Assembly: GCA_025363775.1 (NCBI GenBank)
Contig: JANYLG010000187.1
Location: forward strand, 1-52,108
Direction: 5' to 3'
DNA from: Acidobacteriota bacterium
GTDB taxonomy: Bacteria; Acidobacteriota; Vicinamibacteria; Vicinamibacterales; Fen-181
Length of the DNA: 52,108 bases
Shown here in pieces: positions 42,811-52,108 of this stretch (position 1 is the stretch's first letter; each line of letters opens with the position of its first letter). Under the pieces are notes generated by a model. The model saw only the letters and a list, made by a program, of their open reading frames with translations. It had not been told where the DNA came from and ran no database searches. Made by a program: the position numbers and the translations under genes.

Positions 42811-45711
42811 GTGGATACCAGCCGAGCGAAAGCCGTCGTTGGACAAAAAATGCTCTGCGTTCTCGGTTCACTGATCATCCTCTGCTTCGCGAACGCGACC
42901 ACGTTCGCGCAGACCAGTACCGCGACGCTGCGGGGAACAGTGCGGGACAATCAGCACGCGGTCATGCCGGGAGTCTCGATCACCCTCCGCCAGGTCGAGA
43001 CCAATACCGTGCGAACGGCGGTGACCAGTCCGGCGGGCGACTACTTCATCCCCAACCTGCCCGCCGGGACCTACGAGCTGGCGGCCGAGCTGTCGGGATT
43101 CGCCCCCTTCAAGCAGGCCGACTTGAAGTTGGGGGTCGGACAGGTGCTCGCGCTCGACCTGTCACTCGAGCTGGCCTCGGTGCAGGAGTCGGTCACGGTC
43201 TCCGGCAAGGCGACGATGGTCGAGACCCAGAGCGGGCTGGGGACGATGATCGAGAAGAAGGACCTCGATGAACTGCCCACCGTCGCGCGCGATTTCAGCA
43301 CCCTCGCCAAGCTGGCGCCCGGCACGACGGAGGCCTTCACGGGGACGAACACCGGCACGGGGGTGTCGTTTGCCGGGCAGCGCCAGTACTCGAACAACGT
43401 GCTGGTAGATGGCGCGACCAACCTGTTCCAGTTCTACGGCAAGCAGGCGAACAACTTCCCGCAGGACTGGATCCAGGAGTTCCAGGTCATGACCTCCTCC
43501 TTCTCCGCGGAGTTCGGCCAAGCCTCGGGCGGCGTGATGAACGTCATCACGCGCAGCGGCAGCAATAAGTTCACAGGGCGCGTCTACGGGTTCCTCCGCG
43601 ACAACAAGCTGGATAGCCCGCCGTTTGCCGGGCGGATGGTGAAGGACAGCGCGGGCAATCTGACGCCGCAGTTCCTCAGCTCGACCCCGAACTTCAGCCA
43701 GAACCGCCTGGGGGCGTTTGTCGGGGGGCCGATCGTCAAGGACAAGGTCTTCTTCTTCAGCGGTTTCGAGAACCTCAAGAACGACACGACGATCGTCCTC
43801 GGCATCACCGACTACTGGATAAACCGGGGCGTGGCCACGTTGCTGCCGGGCGGGCACCGCGAGAAGAACTTCATGGTCAAGCCTGACATCAACCTGAGCG
43901 CCAACCACCGCCTCTCGTTCCGCTACAACAACACCGGGTGGCGGGATCTGAACCTGAGCCTCAACAACACGCCGCTCGACACGCTCGAGCCGCGCGAGAC
44001 CTTCAGCGGCCCGCTGTGGAGCACGATGGTGAACCTGACGAGCACGCTGAGCAATCGCACCTTCAACGAGGCGCGCATCTACTACAACGTCAACGAGCCG
44101 TTCATCACGTGCAACCTGGCGGACGCCGGAGGGCTGGCGCTCATCCAGAAGGCGACCAGGCCGGGCGAGTTCTCGCAGAAGACCTACCCGGGGGCCAACT
44201 TCGGGTGCGGCGGGTTCACCGGCCTCGAAGGGGAGCGGAACCTGTTCCTCATCGACAACTTCTCGTTCGTCCGTGGGAAGCACCAGTTCAAGGTCGGCGG
44301 CCAGTTGGCGTTCCAGAAACTGATGATGGACGTCGAGGCGGCGCACAAGGGCCGCTGGTCGTTCGACAAGGATTTGGCGTTTGACATCAACAATCCGGCG
44401 ACGTATCCCTACTCGTTCACGGGCAACATCGGTAGCGGCGTGGACAAAGAAGGCAAATGGAGCCCGGGCGTGTTCTTCCAGGACACCTGGCAGCTCAAGA
44501 ACAACCTGACGCTGAACCTGGGCGTGCGCTACGACCTCGATCGGACGCTTCTCGTCGGCAACCAGTACATCGACTCGAAGAACGCGCGGGTCGTGGCGCG
44601 CTACGGCGGCACCGCGCCGCTGCAGCCGGTCAAGCTGGACACGAATAACATCGCGCCGCGCCTCGGCTTCGTCTGGGTACCGAGCCAGGACCGCCGGACG
44701 ACCATCCGGGCGAGCGGCGGGCTGTTCTACGAGCAGAACCACTACAACTTCACCGACATCTACCTGAACGAGACGCTGCTGTCCGACCGCCGGATCTCAT
44801 TCACCGACAACGACCCCGGGGCCAACCCGTTCTGGAACTCGGCCGACCCGGCGGGTAGCCGCGTGGCGCTGCGCTCCTGGCTGGCGGGCTATTACCCGTA
44901 CTACCCGGATCTGTCGAAGGCGGCGATGAACAAGGACACGATTCTCGGCCTCGACCCGAACATCAAGGTGCCCTATACGGCGCAGTTCTCCGGAGGCTTC
45001 ACGCACGCCTTCGCGTTCGGCCTCGACCTGTCGGTCGACTACGTCCACACGCGGGGCTACGACATGATCATCGGGGGGAACCGGAACTGGATGCAGGTCA
45101 ACGGCCAGTGGGTGGTGGCCGACCCGCGCTTCACGTCGGTGAACCTGTACTTCAACAGCGGGTGGATTCACTACAACGGGCTCGGGACGCGGACCGAGTT
45201 CCACCGGGGCCCGGTCCGAGTGGGGCTGTCCTACACGCTGTCGAAGACCACCTCCAACACGACCGCCGGTATCACGGGCGGGTCGGCCACGAACCCGTTC
45301 GATCTGAACATCGACGAGGGACCCGACAACGCCGATCGCCGCCACAACGTCGTGCTCAATGCTTCGTATCTTCTCCCGCTCGACTTCCAGGTCGCGGCCA
45401 TCGGCGTCTACCGGAGCGGGCTGCCGTGGAGCGCGACGAGCACGGCGATTGCGACCGGCGGCCCGTTCGGCTACCGCATCGAGCCGCGCAACTCGCGCCG
45501 TGGCGACGGCACGAGCGCCCTTGACCTGCGGATCAGCAAGAACTTCAAGTTCGGGCGCTACGGCGCGGCGGTGTTCTGGGAGATGTTCAACGCGACCAAC
45601 ACGATCAACTTCGGCAACTACCAGGGGAGCACGCAGTCGTCGGTGTTCGGGCAGCCCCGCTCGGCCGGCGATATGCGGCGGCAGCAGTTCGGGTTCCGGT
45701 TCGATTTCTAG
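42811..45711 (+). CDS. TonB-dependent receptor with carboxypeptidase-regulatory-like N-terminal domain
   Basis: 966 residues from GTG 42811, chosen because GGGAGG (42799-42804) is 6 bases upstream; ATGs at 42775 and 42784 lack a site. A signal peptide (about 10-35) leads to a CarboxypepD_reg-like domain (ATLRGTVRDNQHAVMPGVSITLRQ...GDYFIPNLPAGTYELAAELSGF), a plug-like region (VARDFSTLAKLAPG, NNVLVDGATN) and a large beta-barrel ending in FGFRFDF, with terminal Phe for outer-membrane insertion. It imports a large nutrient or releases a signal; substrate unknown. The amidohydrolase 40 bases downstream is probably co-transcribed. Confidence 0.93.
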   Translation: MDTSRAKAVVGQKMLCVLGSLIILCFANATTFAQTSTATLRGTVRDNQHAVMPGVSITLRQVETNTVRTAVTSPAGDYFIPNLPAGTYELAAELSGFAPFKQADLKLGVGQVLALDLSLELASVQESVTVSGKATMVETQSGLGTMIEKKDLDELPTVARDFSTLAKLAPGTTEAFTGTNTGTGVSFAGQRQYSNNVLVDGATNLFQFYGKQANNFPQDWIQEFQVMTSSFSAEFGQASGGVMNVITRSGSNKFTGRVYGFLRDNKLDSPPFAGRMVKDSAGNLTPQFLSSTPNFSQNRLGAFVGGPIVKDKVFFFSGFENLKNDTTIVLGITDYWINRGVATLLPGGHREKNFMVKPDINLSANHRLSFRYNNTGWRDLNLSLNNTPLDTLEPRETFSGPLWSTMVNLTSTLSNRTFNEARIYYNVNEPFITCNLADAGGLALIQKATRPGEFSQKTYPGANFGCGGFTGLEGERNLFLIDNFSFVRGKHQFKVGGQLAFQKLMMDVEAAHKGRWSFDKDLAFDINNPATYPYSFTGNIGSGVDKEGKWSPGVFFQDTWQLKNNLTLNLGVRYDLDRTLLVGNQYIDSKNARVVARYGGTAPLQPVKLDTNNIAPRLGFVWVPSQDRRTTIRASGGLFYEQNHYNFTDIYLNETLLSDRRISFTDNDPGANPFWNSADPAGSRVALRSWLAGYYPYYPDLSKAAMNKDTILGLDPNIKVPYTAQFSGGFTHAFAFGLDLSVDYVHTRGYDMIIGGNRNWMQVNGQWVVADPRFTSVNLYFNSGWIHYNGLGTRTEFHRGPVRVGLSYTLSKTTSNTTAGITGGSATNPFDLNIDEGPDNADRRHNVVLNASYLLPLDFQVAAIGVYRSGLPWSATSTAIATGGPFGYRIEPRNSRRGDGTSALDLRISKNFKFGRYGAAVFWEMFNATNTINFGNYQGSTQSSVFGQPRSAGDMRRQQFGFRFDF

Positions 45712-45751
45712 TCAGTTCCGCTCGACTGATTCGTTCATCCAGGAGGAAGGC

Positions 45752-47125
45752 ATGTTCAGGCGTATCGGGGTCTTGTGTCTGCTCACGGCGGTGCTGACGG
45801 CGGGCGTCGCGATGGCGCAACGGCCGCAGCAGCCCACGGGCCCGCAGCCGATCACCGTGATCAAGGCAGGGAAGCTCCTCGATCCCGAGACCGGAACCGT
45901 GGCCACCGACCAGGTGATCATCGTCGAGGGCGAGAGGATCAAGGCCGTCGGCGCGAACCTGGCGATCCCCGCCGGAGCGACGGTCATCGACCTCTCGAAG
46001 ATGACCGTGCTGCCGGGCCTCGTCGACGCGCACACGCATATGGCGATGACCTACAAGGAGCAGCCGGAAAACAGCTACTACTATCTCACCTACATCATGG
46101 AGTCGTCGCCGCTGCGCGCCATCCAGGCGGCGTCCAATGCCATTCAGCTGCTCAACGCGGGCTTCACGGTCGTTCGCGATGTCGGGAACAACGCGATGTA
46201 CGTCGATGTGGCCCTGCGCCAGGCGATTGAGCAGGGCTGGCTTCCCGGCCCGACCGTCATCCCCTCAGGCCCGATGATCGGGAGCACGGGCGGCCAGTTC
46301 TGGCCGACGCCCGAGATGTACAAGCAGCACAACATCATGTACCCCGAGTACATCGATGCGAACAGCCCCGACGAGATCGTCCGCGCCGTGCGGGAGAACA
46401 TGCTGTTCGGCGCTCGCACCATCAAGCTGTGCATCGACTGCAAGCCGTGGGGCTACTCGGTTGACGACATCAAGCTGGCCATCCGTGAAGCCGCCACTGG
46501 CGGGTGCAAAGTGGAAGGCCACGTGCAGACGCCTGACGGGGCACAGCGGGCGATCGACGCCGGCATCTACATCATCGCGCACGGGAACGCTCTGACCCCG
46601 GAACACCACACCCAGATGGCGCAGAAGGGGATCTTCCTCACCGGCACCGATACCCCCTTCACCCCGTACCACGGCAGCGAGCAGGGCTTCAAGCGCACCG
46701 TGGCCAACCTGAAGGATGCGTACGAAAAAAAGGTGCCGCTCACGTACTCGACCGATTTCGACTACTGGAACGAGCGCATGAAGGACCCGAAGACGGGCGA
46801 GTGGATGTCTCGAGGCGACCTGACAATCGACTTCCTCCGGACGTGGAAAGCGGCGGCGATTCCGGCGGTCGACACGCTGCGGGCGATGACGATCAACGGG
46901 TACAAGGCCGCCGACGTGATCAAGGAACGCGGTCCGATCAAGCCTGGATTCTTTGCCGACTTGATTGCCGTCCCTGGAGACCCGCTCGCCGACATCGACG
47001 CGCTGCGCAACGTGCAGTTTGTGATGAAGAACGGCATGGTCTTCAAGAAGGACGGTGTGATGACCCCCGAGAAACTCTTCCACCCGGGGCCCGTGCGGAC
47101 GCCGAACGGGCGATGGACGAGGTAG
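45752..47125 (+). CDS. exported amidohydrolase
   Basis: 457 residues. A signal peptide (1-22) and amidohydrolase domain carry His94/His96 (GLVDAHTHMAM), ARTIKLCIDCKPWGYS (Lys region), VEGHVQTPDG, and YSTDFDYW for the catalytic-acid strand, with a Ser-Thr-Asp triad in place of the usual GTD. IKPGFFADLIAVPGDPL is the classic beta-sandwich return. ATG at 45752 has AGGAGGAAGG upstream. With the TonB receptor it may form an import-and-hydrolysis unit. It is a different subfamily from the CIA30 fusion at 12797. Confidence 0.92.
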   Translation: MFRRIGVLCLLTAVLTAGVAMAQRPQQPTGPQPITVIKAGKLLDPETGTVATDQVIIVEGERIKAVGANLAIPAGATVIDLSKMTVLPGLVDAHTHMAMTYKEQPENSYYYLTYIMESSPLRAIQAASNAIQLLNAGFTVVRDVGNNAMYVDVALRQAIEQGWLPGPTVIPSGPMIGSTGGQFWPTPEMYKQHNIMYPEYIDANSPDEIVRAVRENMLFGARTIKLCIDCKPWGYSVDDIKLAIREAATGGCKVEGHVQTPDGAQRAIDAGIYIIAHGNALTPEHHTQMAQKGIFLTGTDTPFTPYHGSEQGFKRTVANLKDAYEKKVPLTYSTDFDYWNERMKDPKTGEWMSRGDLTIDFLRTWKAAAIPAVDTLRAMTINGYKAADVIKERGPIKPGFFADLIAVPGDPLADIDALRNVQFVMKNGMVFKKDGVMTPEKLFHPGPVRTPNGRWTR

Positions 47126-47209
47126 TGAACACTCGCCGCGAGGGCGGCGACCAGGGTGAGACGCCGCGCGGGAATGCTGCGGGGGAACGGTTTCAGCCTC
47201 GGCCCGGAA

Positions 47210-47233
47210 CGGTAACGACCATGATTGTTACCG
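47210..47233. terminator. inverted repeat between convergent genes
   Basis: CGGTAAC, 10-base spacer, GTTACCG: perfect 7-bp arms between the amidohydrolase and MFS stops. Possibly a bidirectional terminator; no T run. Confidence 0.4.
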
Positions 47234-47273
47234 AGTGTCTGGTAGGGACAGCCGCTCGTGTGCTCGACGGGCT

Positions 47274-48560
47274 TCAGCGTGCAATGGTAATGGTCTCCAG
47301 CCCATGCGCGCTGGGTCCTACTTCCACTCGACGCAGCAGCATCGCAAACGACACCGCCAGCAGGGCGACTACCGTGAACACCACCATGCTGGGCTGGTAG
47401 CCGGCCGGGTTCGCGGCGCTTGCCCGCCAATGATCGTTCGTTGCGCCGATCGCCAGGTTGAGGCCGACGAGCCCGATCTGCTGAATCGTGTCCAGCATGC
47501 CGTTGGCGAGGCCGAGGCGGGAACGCTCCACGACGTAGGCGAGGGCTGGCCACATGATGGCCGGCACCATCGCGAAGGCGACACCCATCATCGCCATCGG
47601 GACGACCGGCGGGATGTTCGTGAACGCAAGCATCAGAAAGGTGGGCGCGATCAGGAGCGACCCGAAAAGCATCAAGAGCGAACGCCTTCCCCACCGGTCG
47701 ACCACATAGCCGAACAGCGGCATGCCCATCATCGAGAACAACGGCTCCATACCGATGAGCAGCGACGCTGTCTGCGGGGATACGCCGCGCGACTCGATGA
47801 GGAACTTCTGTCCGAACGTTTGGAATGGGAAGATGGAGCCGTAGAAGGTGACGCACAGCAGGGCAATCAGCCAGAACGACCGATCAAACCTGAACACCTC
47901 GCGCAAGGGTACTTGCTCCCCGTGAGCGACGTGGCCCAGCTGAAACCGCCGCTCGCCGCGGGAGTCGAGCATCCAGTAGAGACCCGCGCCGATGAGGCAG
48001 AAGGCTCCAAACCCGACCGCGATGAGAAGCGGCCACTGCCAGTAGGCGTACGCGCCGATCGCCCACGTCGGGGACGTCTGGGCGGTGAAAGATCCCAACC
48101 GGCAGACCGAGGACCTGATCCCGAACGCCAGGCTGAGTTCCCCGCGCCAGAACCAGCGCGCGATCGCCACGTTCGACGTCAGCGCCAGCGCCTCTGCCCC
48201 TGTGCCGACGAGCAGGCGCCCGGCCGACATGACCGCGATCTTCGGGCTGAGAGCCGTCACGGCGAGGCCCACGAATACGAGCGCGGCGAAGAGCGCCATC
48301 GACTTCCGCGTGCCGATTCGGTCGATGACGACGCCGCAGACCAGCATCGCCACGATGTTCGGGAGGCTGTAGACGGCCTGCAGCAGCCCGATCTGAGAAT
48401 CCGAGAATTGAAGCTGCCGGCTGAGAAGCGGAGCGAGCGGGCCGATGTAATCGAACGCGTAGTAGCTGCCGTAGGTCGCGATGCTCATCCCGACGAGCAC
48501 GATCCAACGGTATGCGCGTGTCGGTTCAGGCTTGACGGGTGCCACTAGGGTCTCGGTCAT
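47274..48560 (-). CDS. MFS transporter
   Basis: 428 residues with twelve transmembrane helices. The first helix region carries SYYAFDYIGPLAPLLSRQLQFSDSQIGLLQAVYSLPNIV. Motif A is VIDRIGTRKSMALFAALV and the second-half equivalent is YVVDRWGRRSLLMLFG. The family (nitrate/glycerate/oxalate-like and others) is too broad for a substrate call. It stands alone, convergent with the amidohydrolase and followed upstream by the large BNR-repeat gene (69 bases away, same strand). Confidence 0.88.
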   Translation of the reverse strand: MTETLVAPVKPEPTRAYRWIVLVGMSIATYGSYYAFDYIGPLAPLLSRQLQFSDSQIGLLQAVYSLPNIVAMLVCGVVIDRIGTRKSMALFAALVFVGLAVTALSPKIAVMSAGRLLVGTGAEALALTSNVAIARWFWRGELSLAFGIRSSVCRLGSFTAQTSPTWAIGAYAYWQWPLLIAVGFGAFCLIGAGLYWMLDSRGERRFQLGHVAHGEQVPLREVFRFDRSFWLIALLCVTFYGSIFPFQTFGQKFLIESRGVSPQTASLLIGMEPLFSMMGMPLFGYVVDRWGRRSLLMLFGSLLIAPTFLMLAFTNIPPVVPMAMMGVAFAMVPAIMWPALAYVVERSRLGLANGMLDTIQQIGLVGLNLAIGATNDHWRASAANPAGYQPSMVVFTVVALLAVSFAMLLRRVEVGPSAHGLETITIAR

Positions 48561-48629
48561 CGCAAGTACCTCCGCCGGAGGGAAACGACGAGGGTTGTCT
48601 CTGCCCTCGCTTCGAAGGGTCTTCTCGCC

Positions 48630-51600
48630 CTATCGGTCGGGCACAACCGACTTGCCCGACGCAACCTGGTGTTTGGCCCGAGGCGTCGCCGCGCTCTTCG
48701 TCACCCCGGCGACGTCTTTCGCGATCACCTGGTCCAGCTGACCCATCTGCACGGCGATGCGGGCGCACAGGTCGTCGAACACGTCGTACTGCTGCCTGGT
48801 CGGCCGCGAATCGCTCGACGCGATCGTACCGGACAGCGTTCCCAGCTTGTTAATCAGCCCCTTTGGCGTCAGCTCGAGCGAATGCGACAGCATGAGCCGC
48901 GTGAAGGCAATTTCGATCGCCAGCAGTTTGACCTTCACGGGCGCGATGTCCAACCGCACGCTCTTCGCCAGGACAGCCGACTTCTCGAGCGCCTCCACCT
49001 CGCGCCGCGCCTCGCGCAGCTTGGTCAACCCGTCGGAGGCCTGGGACACCTTGTCGCGGATATTCACCAAAAGGTCGAACTGCGCCTGCAGATCCGCGTC
49101 GGTCACTCCAGTTTCCGGATCACGGCGGATCTCGAACGACCGGTCGTAGGTCTGCCCGCTCACGGTGAGGCGCACCGCATAGCGCCCCGGCGGCGCGACC
49201 GGCGGCACCGGACGCGAAGCCTCGAACGACGCAAATTGCACGACCCCCTTCGCCTCGCGCGCCCCCGGATAGCGCATGTCCCAGAAGAACCGGTTCATAC
49301 CCGCGGCGACCGGCAGGCCACGGCCGCCCGTGGCCTGGTTCGAAAACCTCTGGATCGCCTGACCAGAAGCGTCCACGATCGTGAGACTCGCCTCGCCCAC
49401 CGGCGCCTGTTTCAGGGAGTACTCGATCGACACCCCGGCCGGTGGGTTTGCCCCCCCCGTGAGGTACGTCCGCCGAACACGGCCGTCCGGTCCGCGCACA
49501 TCCTCGTAGGCCATAACCATCGGCCCGGCGCTGCCGTACTGGACGCCCGAACGGACCGCTCCGCTGCCGCCGAAGCCCCGCCCACTGCCGCGGCGATGGG
49601 TCGGCGGGATCTCGAAAAGATGGGCCGCGGCCATGGCGACCTCGGGCGTAATCTGCCGGAGCGCTGCGACGTTATCCATGATCCAGAAGCCGCGCCCGTG
49701 CGTCGCCACCACCAAGTCGTCGTTCTTCACCTGGATGAACATGACCGCCACCGGCGGTAGATTGCGCTGCAGCGACTGCCAGGACGCGCCCGCGTCGAAT
49801 GAGATGTAGGCGCCTGTCTCAGTGCCGGCGTAGAGCAACCCCTGCCGCTTCGGGTCTTCGCGAATTGCGTACGCGAAGTCGTTCTCGCGGATCCCGTTCG
49901 TGATCCTCTGCCACGTTTTGCCGTAGTCGGTCGTCTTGTAGAGGTACGGCGTCTGGTCGCTCACCCGGACCCGGTTCCCCGCGACGTACACCGTCCCTCG
50001 ATCGTGCGACGACACGTCGATGCCCGTGATCGTCGTCCATTCCGGCAGGTCCTTCGGCGAGACGTTCTCCCACACCTTGCCGCCGTCATGCGACATCTGG
50101 ATGTTGCTGTCGTCGGTGCCGACCCAGAGTTCGCCTTTCTCGATCGGCGACTCCGCGATCGTCCGGATCAGACTGACATAGAAGAGCGAGGAGGCGAGCG
50201 ATGTGATCGGCCCCCCGGGGATCTTCTGCATCTTGTCCAGGCGATTGCGTGTGACGTCGGGGCTGATCTTGTCCCAGGATTCGCCTTCATTGGTCGTTCG
50301 GAAGAGGTACTGGGCTCCTGTGTAAAGCACGCTCGAATCGTGGGGCGACAGATAGATCGGGAAGGAGTAGAAGAAGCGGTACTTCACGTCCTTGGGCGGC
50401 GCGCCGAAACTGTCTTCGGGCCAGACGCTGATGTTCCGCATCTGTCCGGTCCGACGGTCCACGCGGACGATCGTCGTCCGGTCGCACGCGTAGACGACGC
50501 TGCCGTCCGGCTGCACGGCCGTCTGCCCGCCCTCACCGCCACCGATGTTCATGTAGTGCGGCCACGAAATGCCGCCGCCGCTCGTCCGGCTGGGCAGACC
50601 GATGTGCGCCCCGTCGTTCTGCGCGCCATATAGGTTATACGGATCTTGGTTGTCGATCGCCAGGCTGAACAGGTCCGCTGTTGACTGATTGTCGATCGTC
50701 GACCACGAGAGGCCGCCGTTGAGCGTCACCGACGCGCCGCCGTCGCTGCCGTCGATCATTCGCGTGTTGTTCTTGGGATCGATCCAGAATGCGTGGTGAT
50801 CGCTGTGCTGCATCGCCAGCGTGGTGAACGTCTTTCCTCCATCCGTCGACTTCCAGACCTCGACGTGCTGCACGTAGACGGTATCCGGGTCTCGAGTGTC
50901 GGCGTAGATGTGGAGGTAGGACGCCGGCTCGCGCCGCTGTTCGCGATCGTCGAAGAACTTCTGCCAGGTGGCGCCGCTGTCATCGCTCCGGTAGACTCCG
51001 CCTTCAGCCGCCTCGATAATCGCGTACACGCGGCTCGGCCGAGCCGGCGAAATCGAGATCCCGATCTTCCCGATCAGGCCTTTCGGCAGCCCAGAGTTAC
51101 GGGTGATCTCCGTCCAGTTGTCGCCGCCGTCGGTCGTCTTGTAGAGGCCACTGTCCGGTCCGCCGCTGTTCTCGTCCCATGGAAACCGCTGGAACTGGTT
51201 GAGGGACGCGAAGAGGATGTTGGGGTTCGTCGGGTCCATCGTCAGATCGCAGGCCGACGCGCGGTCGCTCTTGAACAGCACCTTCTTCCAAGTCTTGCCG
51301 CCGTCCGTGGTTCGGAACACTCCGCGGTCGGGGTTGGTACCGAAGATGTCGCCCATTGCCGCGACAAACACGATGTCTGGGTTCGTGGGATGAATGCGGA
51401 TCTTCGAAACGTACTGGGTGTCCTCGAGCCCGACGTTCTTCCATGTCCGCCCCCCGTCCGTGGACTTGTACACGCCGTCCCCTGGTGTCAGGTCCTGCCG
51501 CGGCTGCGATTCACCCATCGCGACATAAATGACGTCGTGGTTCGACCGCGACACCTCCATCGCGCCCACCGGCGCCCGCTTGAAGAAGGCGTCCGATACG

Positions 51601-51902
51601 TTCCGCCAGAACAACCCGGCGTCGCTCGTCTTCCAGAGGCCCCCGTGCGCGGTGCCCATGTAGAAGACCAGCGGATCATCTGGGTCCCCGGCCACTGCGG
51701 TGGCGCGTCCTCCTCGGAACGGACCGAGCGCTCGCCATTCGAGGGCGTTCAGGAAGCCGGGGTTCACGGTCGGGTATGAGCCGGCATTCGACGCCGCCCT
51801 CGAGCCGCCGCTGGGATGCCGGGAAGCGCCCGAGAGTGCGACGACGAACAGACACGCCGCCGCTGTTACCGTCAGAGGGAACGTGCGACTCATCCTGTTC
51901 AT
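48630..51902 (-). CDS. exported sortilin/BNR-repeat beta-propeller protein
   Basis: 1090 residues. A signal peptide (about 1-28) is followed by at least ten BNR/Asp-box-type repeats with the pattern STDGGRTW, TTDGGKTW, TTDGGDNW and SDDSGATW, the arrangement of VPS10/sortilin-like propellers (about residues 45-720). Then come a Gly/Arg-rich segment, an Ig-like region (VSIEYSLKQAPVGEASLTIVDASG) and a C-terminal helical part (about 950-1090). These proteins are often labelled glycosyl hydrolase or PSII-assembly-like in acidobacteria, but no catalytic site is visible. ATG at 51902 has AGGAG 7 bases upstream. Probably periplasmic or surface-exposed. Confidence 0.93.
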   Translation of the reverse strand: MNRMSRTFPLTVTAAACLFVVALSGASRHPSGGSRAASNAGSYPTVNPGFLNALEWRALGPFRGGRATAVAGDPDDPLVFYMGTAHGGLWKTSDAGLFWRNVSDAFFKRAPVGAMEVSRSNHDVIYVAMGESQPRQDLTPGDGVYKSTDGGRTWKNVGLEDTQYVSKIRIHPTNPDIVFVAAMGDIFGTNPDRGVFRTTDGGKTWKKVLFKSDRASACDLTMDPTNPNILFASLNQFQRFPWDENSGGPDSGLYKTTDGGDNWTEITRNSGLPKGLIGKIGISISPARPSRVYAIIEAAEGGVYRSDDSGATWQKFFDDREQRREPASYLHIYADTRDPDTVYVQHVEVWKSTDGGKTFTTLAMQHSDHHAFWIDPKNNTRMIDGSDGGASVTLNGGLSWSTIDNQSTADLFSLAIDNQDPYNLYGAQNDGAHIGLPSRTSGGGISWPHYMNIGGGEGGQTAVQPDGSVVYACDRTTIVRVDRRTGQMRNISVWPEDSFGAPPKDVKYRFFYSFPIYLSPHDSSVLYTGAQYLFRTTNEGESWDKISPDVTRNRLDKMQKIPGGPITSLASSLFYVSLIRTIAESPIEKGELWVGTDDSNIQMSHDGGKVWENVSPKDLPEWTTITGIDVSSHDRGTVYVAGNRVRVSDQTPYLYKTTDYGKTWQRITNGIRENDFAYAIREDPKRQGLLYAGTETGAYISFDAGASWQSLQRNLPPVAVMFIQVKNDDLVVATHGRGFWIMDNVAALRQITPEVAMAAAHLFEIPPTHRRGSGRGFGGSGAVRSGVQYGSAGPMVMAYEDVRGPDGRVRRTYLTGGANPPAGVSIEYSLKQAPVGEASLTIVDASGQAIQRFSNQATGGRGLPVAAGMNRFFWDMRYPGAREAKGVVQFASFEASRPVPPVAPPGRYAVRLTVSGQTYDRSFEIRRDPETGVTDADLQAQFDLLVNIRDKVSQASDGLTKLREARREVEALEKSAVLAKSVRLDIAPVKVKLLAIEIAFTRLMLSHSLELTPKGLINKLGTLSGTIASSDSRPTRQQYDVFDDLCARIAVQMGQLDQVIAKDVAGVTKSAATPRAKHQVASGKSVVPDR

Positions 51903-51950
51903 GAACAGACTCCTTTCCCTGGCGAGCCGGCCGCGGCCCTGATCTTCGCG

Positions 51951-52108
51951 ATGGACCCGACGACGCGGCCGCTCACGCTGGCCAGTATCGACTGGGCGCG
52001 CCATCGTCGGCGCAAGGCGGCCGCCACGTGCCACATGCGGCTGAAGATCGGAACCCTCCTGCCGACCTATGTCGTCGTGGAAGATGCTGCGTGAGAGCGA
52101 CCTAGGTC
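51951..52108 (+). mobile_element. IS4-family transposase fragment, running off the right edge
   Basis: The plus frame reads AMDPTTRPLTLASIDWARHRRRKAAATCHMRL and GTLLPTYVVVEDA, matching the core of IS4-type DDE transposases (first catalytic Asp in the D-x-TT segment, then DWA...R..KAA...H..L...LP). A stop at 52092-52094 follows, and family-like residues (RESDL) continue in the next frame, indicating a frameshift. The N-terminal third is missing; no inverted repeat is visible at the left. Partial at the window end. Confidence 0.6.

Overview
This is a high-GC bacterial window (about 65-70% by eye) with tightly packed genes. An acidobacterium, probably Vicinamibacteria-like, is the best guess. 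The basis is the gene repertoire: a TonB-dependent receptor with an N-terminal carboxypeptidase-regulatory-like domain, a DUF5916-type outer-membrane protein, a sortilin/BNR-repeat exported protein, S9 and M14 exopeptidases, an amidohydrolase fused to a CIA30-like domain, and an AMIN-amidase/GerMN/rph/rdgB block. This is inference from protein families; there is no rRNA in the window.

Layout. 1-4.8 kb: tRNA-Pro(TGG), a small unknown gene, an Hsp15-like S4 protein, and a minus-strand operon amidase - GerMN - rph - rdgB. 4.8-10.6 kb: a complete minus-strand citrate lyase operon (citC, citD, a PPC/DUF296 gene, citE, citF, fused citXG). 10.7-16.5 kb: a phzF remnant, a DesR/DesK-like two-component system, an amidohydrolase-CIA30 fusion and an ABC-2 exporter. 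16.7-17.6 kb: thyX. 17.7-21.6 kb: a minus-strand operon of two tandem paralogous P-loop NTPases, an OPA-type MFS transporter and an adenosine-deaminase-like enzyme. 21.7-29.1 kb: DUF5916 protein, mtgA, a Phd/VapC-type toxin-antitoxin pair, asnA, a sulfatase relic, terC, a vapC relic and a truncated two-gene unit with a leaderless-type promoter. 29.3-34.4 kb: S9 peptidase, a PAS/receiver relic and an M14 carboxypeptidase. 34.8-41.8 kb: a five-gene minus-strand electron-transfer operon (small membrane protein, cyclic-nucleotide-binding-like protein, tetraheme cytochrome c, Tat-exported 4x[4Fe-4S] protein, NrfD-type quinol subunit), divergent from a c-heme histidine kinase and an NtrC-type sigma-54 activator. 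41.8-52.1 kb: exported hypothetical, TonB receptor plus amidohydrolase, MFS transporter, giant BNR-repeat protein, and an IS4-like transposase fragment at the right edge.

How the genes work together. The strongest system-level reading is the 34.8-41.8 kb locus. A kinase with two periplasmic CxxCH motifs and a Cys-rich PAS domain is translationally coupled to a GAFTGA-containing sigma-54 activator. A well-spaced -24/-12 promoter and three repeats of the form AACC(T)GTCAG lie in the divergent region, in front of an NrfBCD-like quinol/cytochrome module that has no terminal reductase gene. The second notable unit is the tandem P-loop NTPase / OPA transporter / deaminase operon, whose function I cannot assign.

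Non-coding structure. At least six arrays of exact 7-bp periodicity lie between genes at 4.8-14.7 kb, and four of them contain or lie within about 10 bases of a stop codon. GC-rich palindromes flank citXG. Several broken genes (phzF, sulfatase, vapC tail, PAS/receiver fusion, IS4 transposase) mark deletion or rearrangement points.
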